From Paenibacillus terricola (GTDB lineage Bacteria; Bacillota; Bacilli; Paenibacillales; Paenibacillaceae): 64,000 nt of DNA. Made by a program: the position numbers and the translations under genes. The number at the start of each line of letters is the position of its first letter. The stretch's first letter is position 1. The stretch is taken from contig NZ_JACXZA010000006.1 of NCBI RefSeq assembly GCF_014779765.1, positions 372,001-436,000 of the forward strand, written 5' to 3'. The notes below the pieces were generated by a model. That model did no database searches and was not told where the DNA came from. It saw only the letters and a list, made by a program, of their open reading frames with translations. Of the stretch, positions 41,710 to 49,883 are shown in pieces.

Positions 41710-43458
41710 TTATCGCGTCATGCTGCCTTCTTCACTTATTTGAATGTGCTTAGGAAAATCTAACGTAACGGTTGTTCCGCTGCCTGGACTGCTCACAATC
41801 GTGATCGTCGCTTCTTCCCCGTAGAACAGCTTCAATCTTCGGTAACTGTTCGCAAGACCGATGCCGTGGCCCGACATTGCGGAACGATATCCTGCTTCGT
41901 CCTCGCTTCGGAATGAATCCGTCAGTTTGCGAAGAACCGGTTCCTCCATCCCAACCCCGTTGTCGGATACGATCGCTCGTATTCGATCATCGCCGAGCCT
42001 ACGCAAACTGACATTCGCTTCTCCAGGTTCCAGTTTCGGTTCCAGCCCGTGGAATACCGCATTCTCAACGAGCGGCTGCAGCAGCAGCTTGACGGTCTGG
42101 ACCTCCAGAAGCTCTTCTTCCGCATCCAAACGGATGCCGATCTTGCCTCTGAATCGAAAATCGATAATGCGTCCATACTCATTCAGATGCGCGAGCTCTT
42201 CCCTGATCGTAACGAAATTATCGCCTTTCACCGAGTAGCGGAACAGCCGCGACAAGGAAGCAGTAATCTCGGCGATGTCGTTCGCCCGATGATACAGCGA
42301 CAACGCTCGAATGCTCTCCAGCGTGTTATATAGAAAATGCGGATTGATCTGATTGCGATACGCAGCAATCTCGAGCTGTTTGCGATCAAGCTCTGCCTCA
42401 TACATACGGCGCTGGGCGCTCTGCACTTCATCGCTCAATTGCTCGATCGAATCAAGCATATGGTTCAAGCTGGTACCAAGGACGCCGATCTCGTTACGAT
42501 AAACACTGCTAAACCGTGTTTGTCCGCCACTTCTTGCATACGTGTTGACGAATTCGTTCATCGCTCGGACCGGCCGCAGCAGCTGCGAATAGAATAGCAG
42601 CAGGAACAGCAGGAAGATCAGGAAGATCACGGCATAAGAAATGATATTCATCTGCTTAATCCAGTTCATGTCGCTGAACAATTCGGAACGCATAATATCA
42701 CTAACGATGACCCATCCGTTCGTAGAAATCGTCGTTCGCAGCACGATATGGTTCTTGTCGGTCACATGCTTCTCCGCTTCAGACAACGTCTGGGTATTCA
42801 CTCCATCGGAGCCGGTAATAATTTTGTTCTCGGAATCGGTCAAGAACAGCTGAGAATGCTCCGTCAGCTTCGACTTGCTTAGAATGGCCGAGAAATTATT
42901 GACATCCATGAAGAACACGCACATCCCGCGATAATCCTTCAACTGCAGGTTATTCTGCAGATTATAGACGGGAACCGCGATCGTATAATACGTATCTCCT
43001 GTCTGCCCGGGAGTGCCGAGCTTATATTCGATCTCATCGACGGTCCGCTTCTCCACAGGAGAGAATGGCTTGCCCACACTAGCTGTAAGCGCACCTTCCT
43101 TGTCGTACAGCTGGATGCCCATCATATTTTCTTTGAGCGCCAGCGTGCTTGTGAATTCAGCAACAATCTCCGGATTCATCAATATCTTCGTCAGTGGATC
43201 CTCCGTGCTCAGATAATCTTGAAGGATCGGGCTGTAGAGAAGGGAGTAAGAGATGCCGTCCATATCCGCGAAGAAACTGTTCAGCGTTTCCTCGACCTGC
43301 AGGACGATTTTGTTCGCCGAACCCGACACCTTCTTCTCTACCGTACGCTGCGCGACTGCGTTGGACACCGTGAACGATACGAGCACGACAATCAACGTGA
43401 ACACAATCAGGTACAGCAACTTCTTGATCAAGCTGATGTTGTTGAGTAAGTTCCGCAT
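41710..43458 (-). CDS. YesM-type sensor histidine kinase of the second transporter locus
   Basis: Start set at the ATG at 43458 behind CGGAGGAAATT (582 residues); the longer frame runs into the terminator of the GH43 operon. Features are a membrane helix near the N-terminus (LLYLIVFTLIVVLVSFTVSN), an extracellular Cache-like sensor, and a second helix (IISYAVIFLIFLLFLLLFYS). HAMP follows, with the His motif NQINPHFLYNTLESIRALSL and ATPase boxes LLQPLVENAVFHGLEP, VSDNGVGM and GHGIGLANSYRRL. It pairs with the regulator directly downstream. Confidence 0.92.
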   Translation of the reverse strand: MRNLLNNISLIKKLLYLIVFTLIVVLVSFTVSNAVAQRTVEKKVSGSANKIVLQVEETLNSFFADMDGISYSLLYSPILQDYLSTEDPLTKILMNPEIVAEFTSTLALKENMMGIQLYDKEGALTASVGKPFSPVEKRTVDEIEYKLGTPGQTGDTYYTIAVPVYNLQNNLQLKDYRGMCVFFMDVNNFSAILSKSKLTEHSQLFLTDSENKIITGSDGVNTQTLSEAEKHVTDKNHIVLRTTISTNGWVIVSDIMRSELFSDMNWIKQMNIISYAVIFLIFLLFLLLFYSQLLRPVRAMNEFVNTYARSGGQTRFSSVYRNEIGVLGTSLNHMLDSIEQLSDEVQSAQRRMYEAELDRKQLEIAAYRNQINPHFLYNTLESIRALSLYHRANDIAEITASLSRLFRYSVKGDNFVTIREELAHLNEYGRIIDFRFRGKIGIRLDAEEELLEVQTVKLLLQPLVENAVFHGLEPKLEPGEANVSLRRLGDDRIRAIVSDNGVGMEEPVLRKLTDSFRSEDEAGYRSAMSGHGIGLANSYRRLKLFYGEEATITIVSSPGSGTTVTLDFPKHIQISEEGSMTR

Positions 43459-43523
43459 AATTTCCTCCGATAAGGACAGTATTTCCTTATAATAGCCGAC
43501 GAACTTGAAGCTGCACGCTATTG

Positions 43524-43563
43524 AAAAAAGCACATTGGAATCAAATACATTGATCCAATGTGC
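43524..43563 (-). terminator. Rho-independent terminator after the GH43 operon
   Basis: A perfect 10-bp stem of GCACATTGGA and TCCAATGTGC, followed on the minus strand by TTTTTTC. It lies six bases after the GH43 stop and separates that operon from the kinase gene. Confidence 0.9.
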
Positions 43564-43568
43564 ACCTG

Positions 43569-45671
43569 TTACTGGACTTTAATTGTTAAGGTTATCGTCT
43601 CAAGCTCCGGCAGCAAATCTTCTTCATCCCGCATATCTAGAATGGGCGAGCCGTCGAAACGCCAATGCAGCGGCCGAATGCTGGCATTGCGGCGTCCACC
43701 ATCAATGCCGCATGCGTGATAAACGTTGTACCAATCCCCATGCTCATCTTGCACGAACATGTTATGACCCGGTCCATACTGTCCTGGCAAGCTCAGGGAA
43801 TGCATGAGCGGATAATTCGATTTGCGCCAAGCATTCGGCTCAAGCGGATCCCCTTCGGCAATTAATTCCAGTATGCCCACCGTATAGTTCGGACCTACAT
43901 TCGATCCGGAGAAAACCATGAATAGACGGTCATCCCGCTTCAATATATAAGCGCCTTCCGATACGCCGGAAGCCGCTCCGCCGTTACGGTCCCAGCCATA
44001 CTCGTTGCGACAGATGCGAACCGGGTCACTGGTCAGCCGCCAAGGCTCGTCCGGATGAATCGTTGCAATGTATAGCGACGCTAATTCCCGATCATCCCCG
44101 AACCATACGGGCTGCGACCAGCATACATACGATTGGCCCTTATGCTCGAAATAAGTCATGTCCAGCGAAATGCTGTGCTCACGATCAGCCAGGTCCGCAA
44201 TAAATTTGCCGTGACGGTTCAACACACGCCTTGGCGTATCCCAGTGAGCTGGATTCATCGGATCAGTGCCCGTAAGCTCTACTACGTGTGCCTGTACGCC
44301 GCGCCAATCATTATTGACGCTGATCGCCAAGAAACAGTAAAGCTTGCCGTTGATGACATGCAGCTCCGGTGCCCAATGCTGCCCGTGCCGTTCGCCACTT
44401 GGTAAGTTCCCATCCCATAACAGCGTTTCTGCTGCTCGACCGTCCTCTAGTCCCTCAAGCGTCTCCGCAGACCGGATATAGATTCTCCGCTGGCCATCGT
44501 CATCCGTCGCAATGAAGTAGTAACGACCTTGGTACAGCAGTACGAACGGATCCGGCCTCGTTCTCATCATTGGGTAAGGGAAATTCGTTCGTACTACTCG
44601 AGCATTAAGTTTATATTCGCCTGGCTTGGACAAATCCAGCGCAGCAAGCTCATCTTCGCTGACCGTCATTCGCTTATAGCTTATGCTACCGTCCGAGTAA
44701 TGAGCGGCCGCTCGGATCGAGTCGATCGGAGGGGATGTCGTTCCCTGCCTGATCATGATCGTCGGCGCCTGAACCGATACATTGCGAACACGCCCCAGCT
44801 TCTTATACAAATATTCCGCTTCAGAAGTCGTTAATGCCAGCAGCTGTGCCATATTGGCATCGCTTATGGATACATCTGCTTGCGTTATAGGGAACTCGTG
44901 CCCTTCCTTAGCAGGAGCGAAATGAATAAAGTCCTCTGTTGTGACCCAATACGTGCGCCCGCCTTGCTCGCTCCAACCAATTCGATAAGCCTGAACTGCT
45001 GCGTCCCGTTCACAGCTGAAGTCCTCGATCTCGGCGTCCGTTAGTTTAATCATGCCCTTCTCTTCGTAATGAACAAGATCCTCCGTCTCGAAGTACAGCA
45101 GTTCACCGGCGTGGAGTGCCTCCCCCGCGTAATTCAACGGTTTCGCCAGAACGCCGAACCCTTGCGGATGTCGCCGGAATAGTCTTGGCTCTGTCAGGAG
45201 TCTCGTTTCTCCTGCTGTCGATGCGCTGTAGTCCGCCTTCGGGAACAGCACGCCATAGCCGCTGTTCAACGGTTCGAATTCATTATCTCTTGTGTTTAAT
45301 GCCAGATGAAGACTGCTTGCGACGAACCGGCTGTATACATTGGGGTTGCTGTCCGGCTGGCGGGTATAACCCGCCAGCCATACATGGTCCGCGCCTATGA
45401 CACGAACGGCGAAGTTATACTGTTCGTTGGAAGTCGATGCCGTTAATAGAAACTCCGCGCTCATTTCATAGCTTGGTGCAAGAAGGATGGCATCGTCGTT
45501 CAGCATACCTGACAATGATACTTGCCAAGTGACAGCTTCACCTCGAATGACGGAAGGGAGTATTGTGCCTGGCGTTAGGTAATATGGCACCTGCCATTCT
45601 TCTCCGTCAGAGGGATCGTTACTTAATGTTCGTTGATACGAATCCAACATCGTTATGTCCGCCTTACGCAT
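43569..45671 (-). CDS. Large GH43-type glycosidase with Big_4 domain
   Basis: A 700-residue protein starting at the ATG at 45671, three bases after the stop of the upstream GH43 gene; a GTG at 45683 is less likely. The N-terminal half is beta-rich, with LVHYEEKGMIKLTDAEIEDF. Near 300-360 is a Big_4 Ig-like segment (APTIMIRQGTTSPPIDSIRA; LDLSKPGEYKLNARVV). The C-terminal half is a five-bladed GH43 propeller, with base Asp in TRPDPFVLLYQGRYYFIATD, then QHWAPELHVINGKLYCFLA and PGQYGPGHNMFVQDEHGDWY. No signal peptide, so it acts inside the cell. Likely arabinofuranosidase or xylosidase activity; exact specificity unknown. Confidence 0.82.
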   Translation of the reverse strand: MRKADITMLDSYQRTLSNDPSDGEEWQVPYYLTPGTILPSVIRGEAVTWQVSLSGMLNDDAILLAPSYEMSAEFLLTASTSNEQYNFAVRVIGADHVWLAGYTRQPDSNPNVYSRFVASSLHLALNTRDNEFEPLNSGYGVLFPKADYSASTAGETRLLTEPRLFRRHPQGFGVLAKPLNYAGEALHAGELLYFETEDLVHYEEKGMIKLTDAEIEDFSCERDAAVQAYRIGWSEQGGRTYWVTTEDFIHFAPAKEGHEFPITQADVSISDANMAQLLALTTSEAEYLYKKLGRVRNVSVQAPTIMIRQGTTSPPIDSIRAAAHYSDGSISYKRMTVSEDELAALDLSKPGEYKLNARVVRTNFPYPMMRTRPDPFVLLYQGRYYFIATDDDGQRRIYIRSAETLEGLEDGRAAETLLWDGNLPSGERHGQHWAPELHVINGKLYCFLAISVNNDWRGVQAHVVELTGTDPMNPAHWDTPRRVLNRHGKFIADLADREHSISLDMTYFEHKGQSYVCWSQPVWFGDDRELASLYIATIHPDEPWRLTSDPVRICRNEYGWDRNGGAASGVSEGAYILKRDDRLFMVFSGSNVGPNYTVGILELIAEGDPLEPNAWRKSNYPLMHSLSLPGQYGPGHNMFVQDEHGDWYNVYHACGIDGGRRNASIRPLHWRFDGSPILDMRDEEDLLPELETITLTIKVQ

Positions 45672-45673
45672 GC

Positions 45674-46615
45674 TTAACCCCACTTCTCCAGCATGGCCTC
45701 ATATTCGCTCTTCGTAATCGGCAGGACGGAGCCATGCCGCTTCTTCAAGCTGTCGAACGAATATTCATCGCGATCCGGCTTGCGCCAGCTCTGCCCTGTC
45801 GTATCTCCGATATCGGTCGTGATGATCGGCAGGTATCCTCCGCTGGTTGCGTATTGATCAACCAGAAGACCCCACTTCTCTTCTCTGTTAAATTTGAAGA
45901 ACTGCGGTCCTTCTACATCTTTTCCCGTCAGCCCGAGACCAAGAGAATCAAGCGTCGCGATGATCTCCCATTCGCCGAGAAGGCGGTCGGCTGCCTCGAT
46001 CGTAATCTCGCCGTCGCCGGATGCACGGTAATATTTGCTGCCCGCCTTAATAATAGTCGTATCGATAATGGTGCGGCGTTCGCCCCGCGTAATGTATTGT
46101 TCTGCTGGCGTGAACGTACGGAAGTCAGTCGTTTTGCTGCAATAGATATGCAGTCCGCGGCCATCGCCATCCTGTGCATCGCGGCTGGATGCCCAGAAGA
46201 CGAGATAATCGCCTGCTTCCTCGTCGTAGATCGCCTCTGGCGCCCAAGCGCAGCCCGCTTCCGCAGGTGCGATTTCAACCATACGCGGCTCAGACCAATT
46301 GATCAGATCGCTGGATTCCCAGATGATGAGCGACCGGCTGCCCGTCGTTGTTGCTTCCGCATTGCCCCATCCGCCGCGGCGATGGATGCAGAGGTCTGTC
46401 GCCACGATATAGAACCGGCTGCCATCTGCGCTCCGAAGTAAATAAGGATCTCTTATGCCTTGTTCACCCACAGAGGACAACAGAATCGGTTGTTTGTTGT
46501 TAAGATCCTGCCAATGCATGCCGTCACGGCTGAGCGCCATATAAATTTGCTCGCCGTTCTCCTGCTCGCCGATGAAATGAACGAATACGTACCCGTATAA
46601 AGCGTCGTTATTCAT
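45674..46615 (-). CDS. GH43-type glycosidase, 313 residues
   Basis: A single-domain GH43-like propeller behind GGAGGTTAAT. Motifs are YMALSRDGMHWQDLNNKQPI, GIRDPYLLRSADGSRFYIVA (Asp = probable catalytic base), IIWESSDLINWSEPRMVEIA and CAWAPEAIYDEEAGDYLVFW. No secretion signal. It is the middle gene of a three-gene GH43 operon and similar in plan to its upstream neighbour. Probably removes arabinose or xylose from imported oligosaccharides. Confidence 0.82.
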   Translation of the reverse strand: MNNDALYGYVFVHFIGEQENGEQIYMALSRDGMHWQDLNNKQPILLSSVGEQGIRDPYLLRSADGSRFYIVATDLCIHRRGGWGNAEATTTGSRSLIIWESSDLINWSEPRMVEIAPAEAGCAWAPEAIYDEEAGDYLVFWASSRDAQDGDGRGLHIYCSKTTDFRTFTPAEQYITRGERRTIIDTTIIKAGSKYYRASGDGEITIEAADRLLGEWEIIATLDSLGLGLTGKDVEGPQFFKFNREEKWGLLVDQYATSGGYLPIITTDIGDTTGQSWRKPDRDEYSFDSLKKRHGSVLPITKSEYEAMLEKWG

Positions 46616-46686
46616 ATTAACCTCCGTATTTGCATGATAAGGTGACGATTCTACAGATTTATCTAGAATAATAGATACTTCCTCTA

Positions 46687-47619
46687 CTACGCATAATGCT
46701 TAACGATACGGTCATACTCTTCATCCGTAATCGCCAGAACAGTGCCGTGCTTGAACCGATAAGGGAAGCTGAACTGCCCCTCGCTGCGGATAAAACGTCC
46801 GCTATTGAGATCGTCCGCAACGAATGGCACATAGCCTTGTCCATCTCCCTTGACGCCGAAGAAGTCCAGCATCAGGCACCATTGCCCATTGGCAAGTTTG
46901 AAGGCCGTAGGCCCTTCATAAGCGCTGCTGCCGAGCTTCGCCATCTCTTCGTCGAATGCTTCGATCCGCTCGTGTGTACCGGTCAACGTATTGCCGGCCT
47001 GCAGAATAATGCCGGCAGGGTCGCCCTCGCTCTTCAAGAAGCGGTAGAACGTTCCGTTCTCCTCATAGATAGCCGGATCAATAATGCCGCTGCCATCCTT
47101 CCTGCACAGCAGCTGCGGCCTGTCGAATCGAACGAAATCCTTCGTTCGCGTATAGAAAATCGCCTTGTGCCCGTAATTGTTCGAAGCATGGGCGGACGAC
47201 CAGTGAATGACATAGTCGTCGCGGTCCCGGTCATACAGCACGTCCGGCGCCCACAGGCAGCCAAAGTCTTCGTCACCGAGCTCGACCATCCGCTGCTCCG
47301 ACCAATTCACCAGATCACCCGACTCCCATAAGGACAAGCATCTGCTGCCTTTGCGCGAGATGTTCTCCCAGCTGCTCTCATATTTCGTATGGAAACCGTT
47401 CGCCAGACTAAGATCGGTAGCCAGAATATAGAATCGGCCGTCCCTCGTCCGCACAATCGTATGATCGCGAACGCCTTGATCGCCTTGCTTGCTCCACAGC
47501 ACCGGCTGTCCGCCGTTCACTTGCTCCCAGTTAAATCCATCCTTGCTGACGCCAAAATAAACCTGTTCACCTTCCGGCGTCGTCTTCTCTCTGAAATGAA
47601 CGAATAAATAAGCGCTCAT
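46687..47619 (-). CDS. GH43-type glycosidase, 310 residues
   Basis: Start set at MSAYLFVHFREKT (ATG at 47619, AGGGGGA upstream) rather than the longer frame. It shares plan and many motifs with the neighbouring 313-residue enzyme: VYFGVSKDGFNWEQVNGGQP, GVRDHTIVRTRDGRFYILAT, LSLWESGDLVNWSEQRMVEL and CLWAPDVLYDRDRDDYVIHW. The R-D-P motif is R-D-H here; Asp is kept. Cytoplasmic. First gene of the operon, under a promoter with a cre-like site, divergent from a fourth GH43 gene. Confidence 0.82.
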   Translation of the reverse strand: MSAYLFVHFREKTTPEGEQVYFGVSKDGFNWEQVNGGQPVLWSKQGDQGVRDHTIVRTRDGRFYILATDLSLANGFHTKYESSWENISRKGSRCLSLWESGDLVNWSEQRMVELGDEDFGCLWAPDVLYDRDRDDYVIHWSSAHASNNYGHKAIFYTRTKDFVRFDRPQLLCRKDGSGIIDPAIYEENGTFYRFLKSEGDPAGIILQAGNTLTGTHERIEAFDEEMAKLGSSAYEGPTAFKLANGQWCLMLDFFGVKGDGQGYVPFVADDLNSGRFIRSEGQFSFPYRFKHGTVLAITDEEYDRIVKHYA

Positions 47620-47655
47620 CTGCTGTCCCCCTAATTTAGAAACGTTTAAACGAGT

Positions 47656-47692
47656 TTTATAACTTAGCATATAAGAAAGTAAACCGTTTTCA
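47656..47692 (-). promoter_or_regulatory. GH43 operon promoter with overlapping cre-like site
   Basis: The minus strand has TTTACT, 16 bases, TATAAA. TGAAAACGGTTTAC (47692-47679) overlaps the -35 box and matches cre except at its last two bases. A palindrome AACGTTTAAACG lies at about 47639-47652. CcpA repression is likely. Confidence 0.45.
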
Positions 47693-47882
47693 TATGGTTG
47701 AGGTTTTGCATTTTGGTGTTTTGTTCGCTTATGCGCAATCGCTCGATTCAGCCAAGTTCATTTGTGTGAAATTTTATAGAAATTAGCATAAATCGCTAGT
47801 AGTCTAGCAGTTGAACTGCATGTATAACCAATTAGGAAGCATAGAGCTCAAGGATTCTGCAATGAAAAGCGAGGTTCGTATG

Positions 47883-49781
47883 ATGAAAACAATTGGCGGA
47901 ACCATACTGACGTATGTAAGTAAGGGAGACGGCGGCTACCTGACGCCTGCAGACTCCAGACGATCGGATGCGCTATACATCGCGGCCAAGCGCGCCGATG
48001 AACAAGACTTCACCATGCTGAACAAAGGCAAACCGATCCTGTATATCAAATGGACCGATTCGGTCGAGGATGCTCCTCATGCGCAAATGGGCTCTCCCTC
48101 CCTATTCCGCAAGCCTGACGGCACTTATGGCCTGATCGCATCGGAGAACAACGCAGGGAACGGCATCTATCTATGGGACTCAGAAGATCTGCTATTTTAT
48201 CGCAATCAACGAAGGGTGGAGGTAAACGCGGATGGGGCGGCGGTCGAGCGTCCGACCATCGTCTATGACGAGACCGAAGCTTCCTATAAGCTCTATTGGA
48301 CAAGCGGCGACGGCAGCGTCTCTTATGTTTCGACCTCCTGCGACGGGCTCCAATCCTTCCAGGCTCCCGTGAAGCAAGTCTATCCTGCGAAGGCCTTGAG
48401 CGGTTCTCTTCCGGATAACGCCGTCGCAAGTGAGAGTGCCGAATTCGAAGTGACCGAGCAGGAACTGGAGCGCGTAATCCGCAAGTATGCGCCTATTACG
48501 AATAAGGGCATCGAACCGATCGAAGCTTTGACGCTTCAAGCGGGAGACAAGCTCCCTGCCCTGCAAGACCGTGTTCGGTTAACCTACAGCGATGGTTCCA
48601 GCAAGCAATTGCGGATCGAATGGGACGCAGAAGATATTCAAAGCATGGATACGACGAAACGAGGGGCCTATGAGGTCAAAGGACGTGTCGTCCAATCCAT
48701 GTTCGACTATCCCTACATTCCGGAGAGAGCAGATCCGTTCATCATGTACAATCATGATGATGGCTATTATTACGCCACAGGCTCTTATTACCCGGAGTCG
48801 GATCCGGCTGCTTGGACAGAGAAAGAGATGGGCAAAGTCGACTATGACCGCGTCACGCTGCGGCGGGCAAGAACGCTTGCGGAGCTGCGAAATGCCGAGG
48901 AAAGCGATGTTTGGGTGCCGCGGGGCGAGGACGGCTTCGTCCCATTCTTATGGGCGCCGGAGGTTCATAAGATCAATGGCAAGTGGTACATTCTTGTCGG
49001 GGCAAGACAAGCGACAAGCGGTAGAAGTTGGTGCAGTACGATGGTGCTGGTCGAGTATATCGGATCGCACGATGAGATGCTCCAAGGCGGCATGCTGAAG
49101 CAGTACAATTGGAAGCCGAGAGCGATCGAGCAATCGCCATGCAGCTTCGATATGACCTTTGCCGAGATCAATGGCGTCGGTTACTACATCTGGCCGAACC
49201 ATGCACGCATCCATATCCAACAAGTCGACCCAACCGACCCAGCCAAGCTCATAGGACAAGCGGTGCAAATCAAGAGCATCGAATGGCCGTTTGAATATGG
49301 CAAGCATAATGTCCATTTAACCGATCAAGGCATTGTTGAGGGGGCCGCTGTTCTGCAGTATAACGGCAAGATTTACTTGAGCTATGCAGGAGCTACCGTG
49401 GACAAATACTATTGCACGGCGATCATGATTGCTGATGCGGGAGCGGATGTCATGGACCCTGCCAGTTGGTCGCATCCGTCCTTTGCGGCACTGAGTACGG
49501 AGGACGTGGCGAATACGGATGGCATTGCGCCGCACTGCGGCCCTGGTCATAACTCCTTCTCCATTGACGAGGCAGGCAATCCAATCAATATTTATCACGC
49601 AAGGCCCGTTCCAGAACCCCACACAGGACCTGGAGCCGGGGGGTTGCATGACCCATGTCGTCATACGATGGTCAGCCCGGCACATGTCGCCTATGATGGC
49701 ACCTTGATTCTGAATATGACGGCCGAGGAAGAGCTATCTCCCGCTTATCGCAATATCGTTCTAACCGTTAATGTCGTTTAA
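47883..49781 (+). CDS. Large GH43-type glycosidase with Big_4 domain, divergent from the GH43 operon
   Basis: The start is uncertain among ATGs at 47862, 47880 and 47883; GAGG lies eight bases before the last (about 632 residues). The N-terminal propeller-like half contains MGSPSLFRKPDGTYGLIASE. A Big_4 Ig-like segment follows (IEALTLQAGDKLPALQDRVR; MDTTKRGAYEVKGRVVQ). The C-terminal GH43 propeller has base Asp in PERADPFIMYNHDDGYYYAT, then VPFLWAPEVHKINGKWYILV and CSFDMTFAEINGVGYYIWP. Domain order matches the gene at 43569-45671, though sequences differ. No signal peptide. Likely intracellular debranching of xylan- or arabinan-derived oligosaccharides. Confidence 0.82.
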   Translation: MKTIGGTILTYVSKGDGGYLTPADSRRSDALYIAAKRADEQDFTMLNKGKPILYIKWTDSVEDAPHAQMGSPSLFRKPDGTYGLIASENNAGNGIYLWDSEDLLFYRNQRRVEVNADGAAVERPTIVYDETEASYKLYWTSGDGSVSYVSTSCDGLQSFQAPVKQVYPAKALSGSLPDNAVASESAEFEVTEQELERVIRKYAPITNKGIEPIEALTLQAGDKLPALQDRVRLTYSDGSSKQLRIEWDAEDIQSMDTTKRGAYEVKGRVVQSMFDYPYIPERADPFIMYNHDDGYYYATGSYYPESDPAAWTEKEMGKVDYDRVTLRRARTLAELRNAEESDVWVPRGEDGFVPFLWAPEVHKINGKWYILVGARQATSGRSWCSTMVLVEYIGSHDEMLQGGMLKQYNWKPRAIEQSPCSFDMTFAEINGVGYYIWPNHARIHIQQVDPTDPAKLIGQAVQIKSIEWPFEYGKHNVHLTDQGIVEGAAVLQYNGKIYLSYAGATVDKYYCTAIMIADAGADVMDPASWSHPSFAALSTEDVANTDGIAPHCGPGHNSFSIDEAGNPINIYHARPVPEPHTGPGAGGLHDPCRHTMVSPAHVAYDGTLILNMTAEEELSPAYRNIVLTVNVV

Positions 49782-49798
49782 AGCAGACTCTTAAAACT

Positions 49799-49838
49799 AA
49801 TAAGCTGAGCCAATTACGGCATCAGCTTATTTGTGTTT
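49799..49838. terminator. Bidirectional terminator between GH43 and GH120 genes
   Basis: AATAAGCTGA pairs with TCAGCTTATT. T-rich sequence follows on the plus strand (TGTGTTTC) and on the minus strand (AGTTTTAAG). Confidence 0.7.
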
Positions 49839-49883
49839 CATTATATTCCGTAGTTACCCTATAACTAACGGCTCTCTACCAAA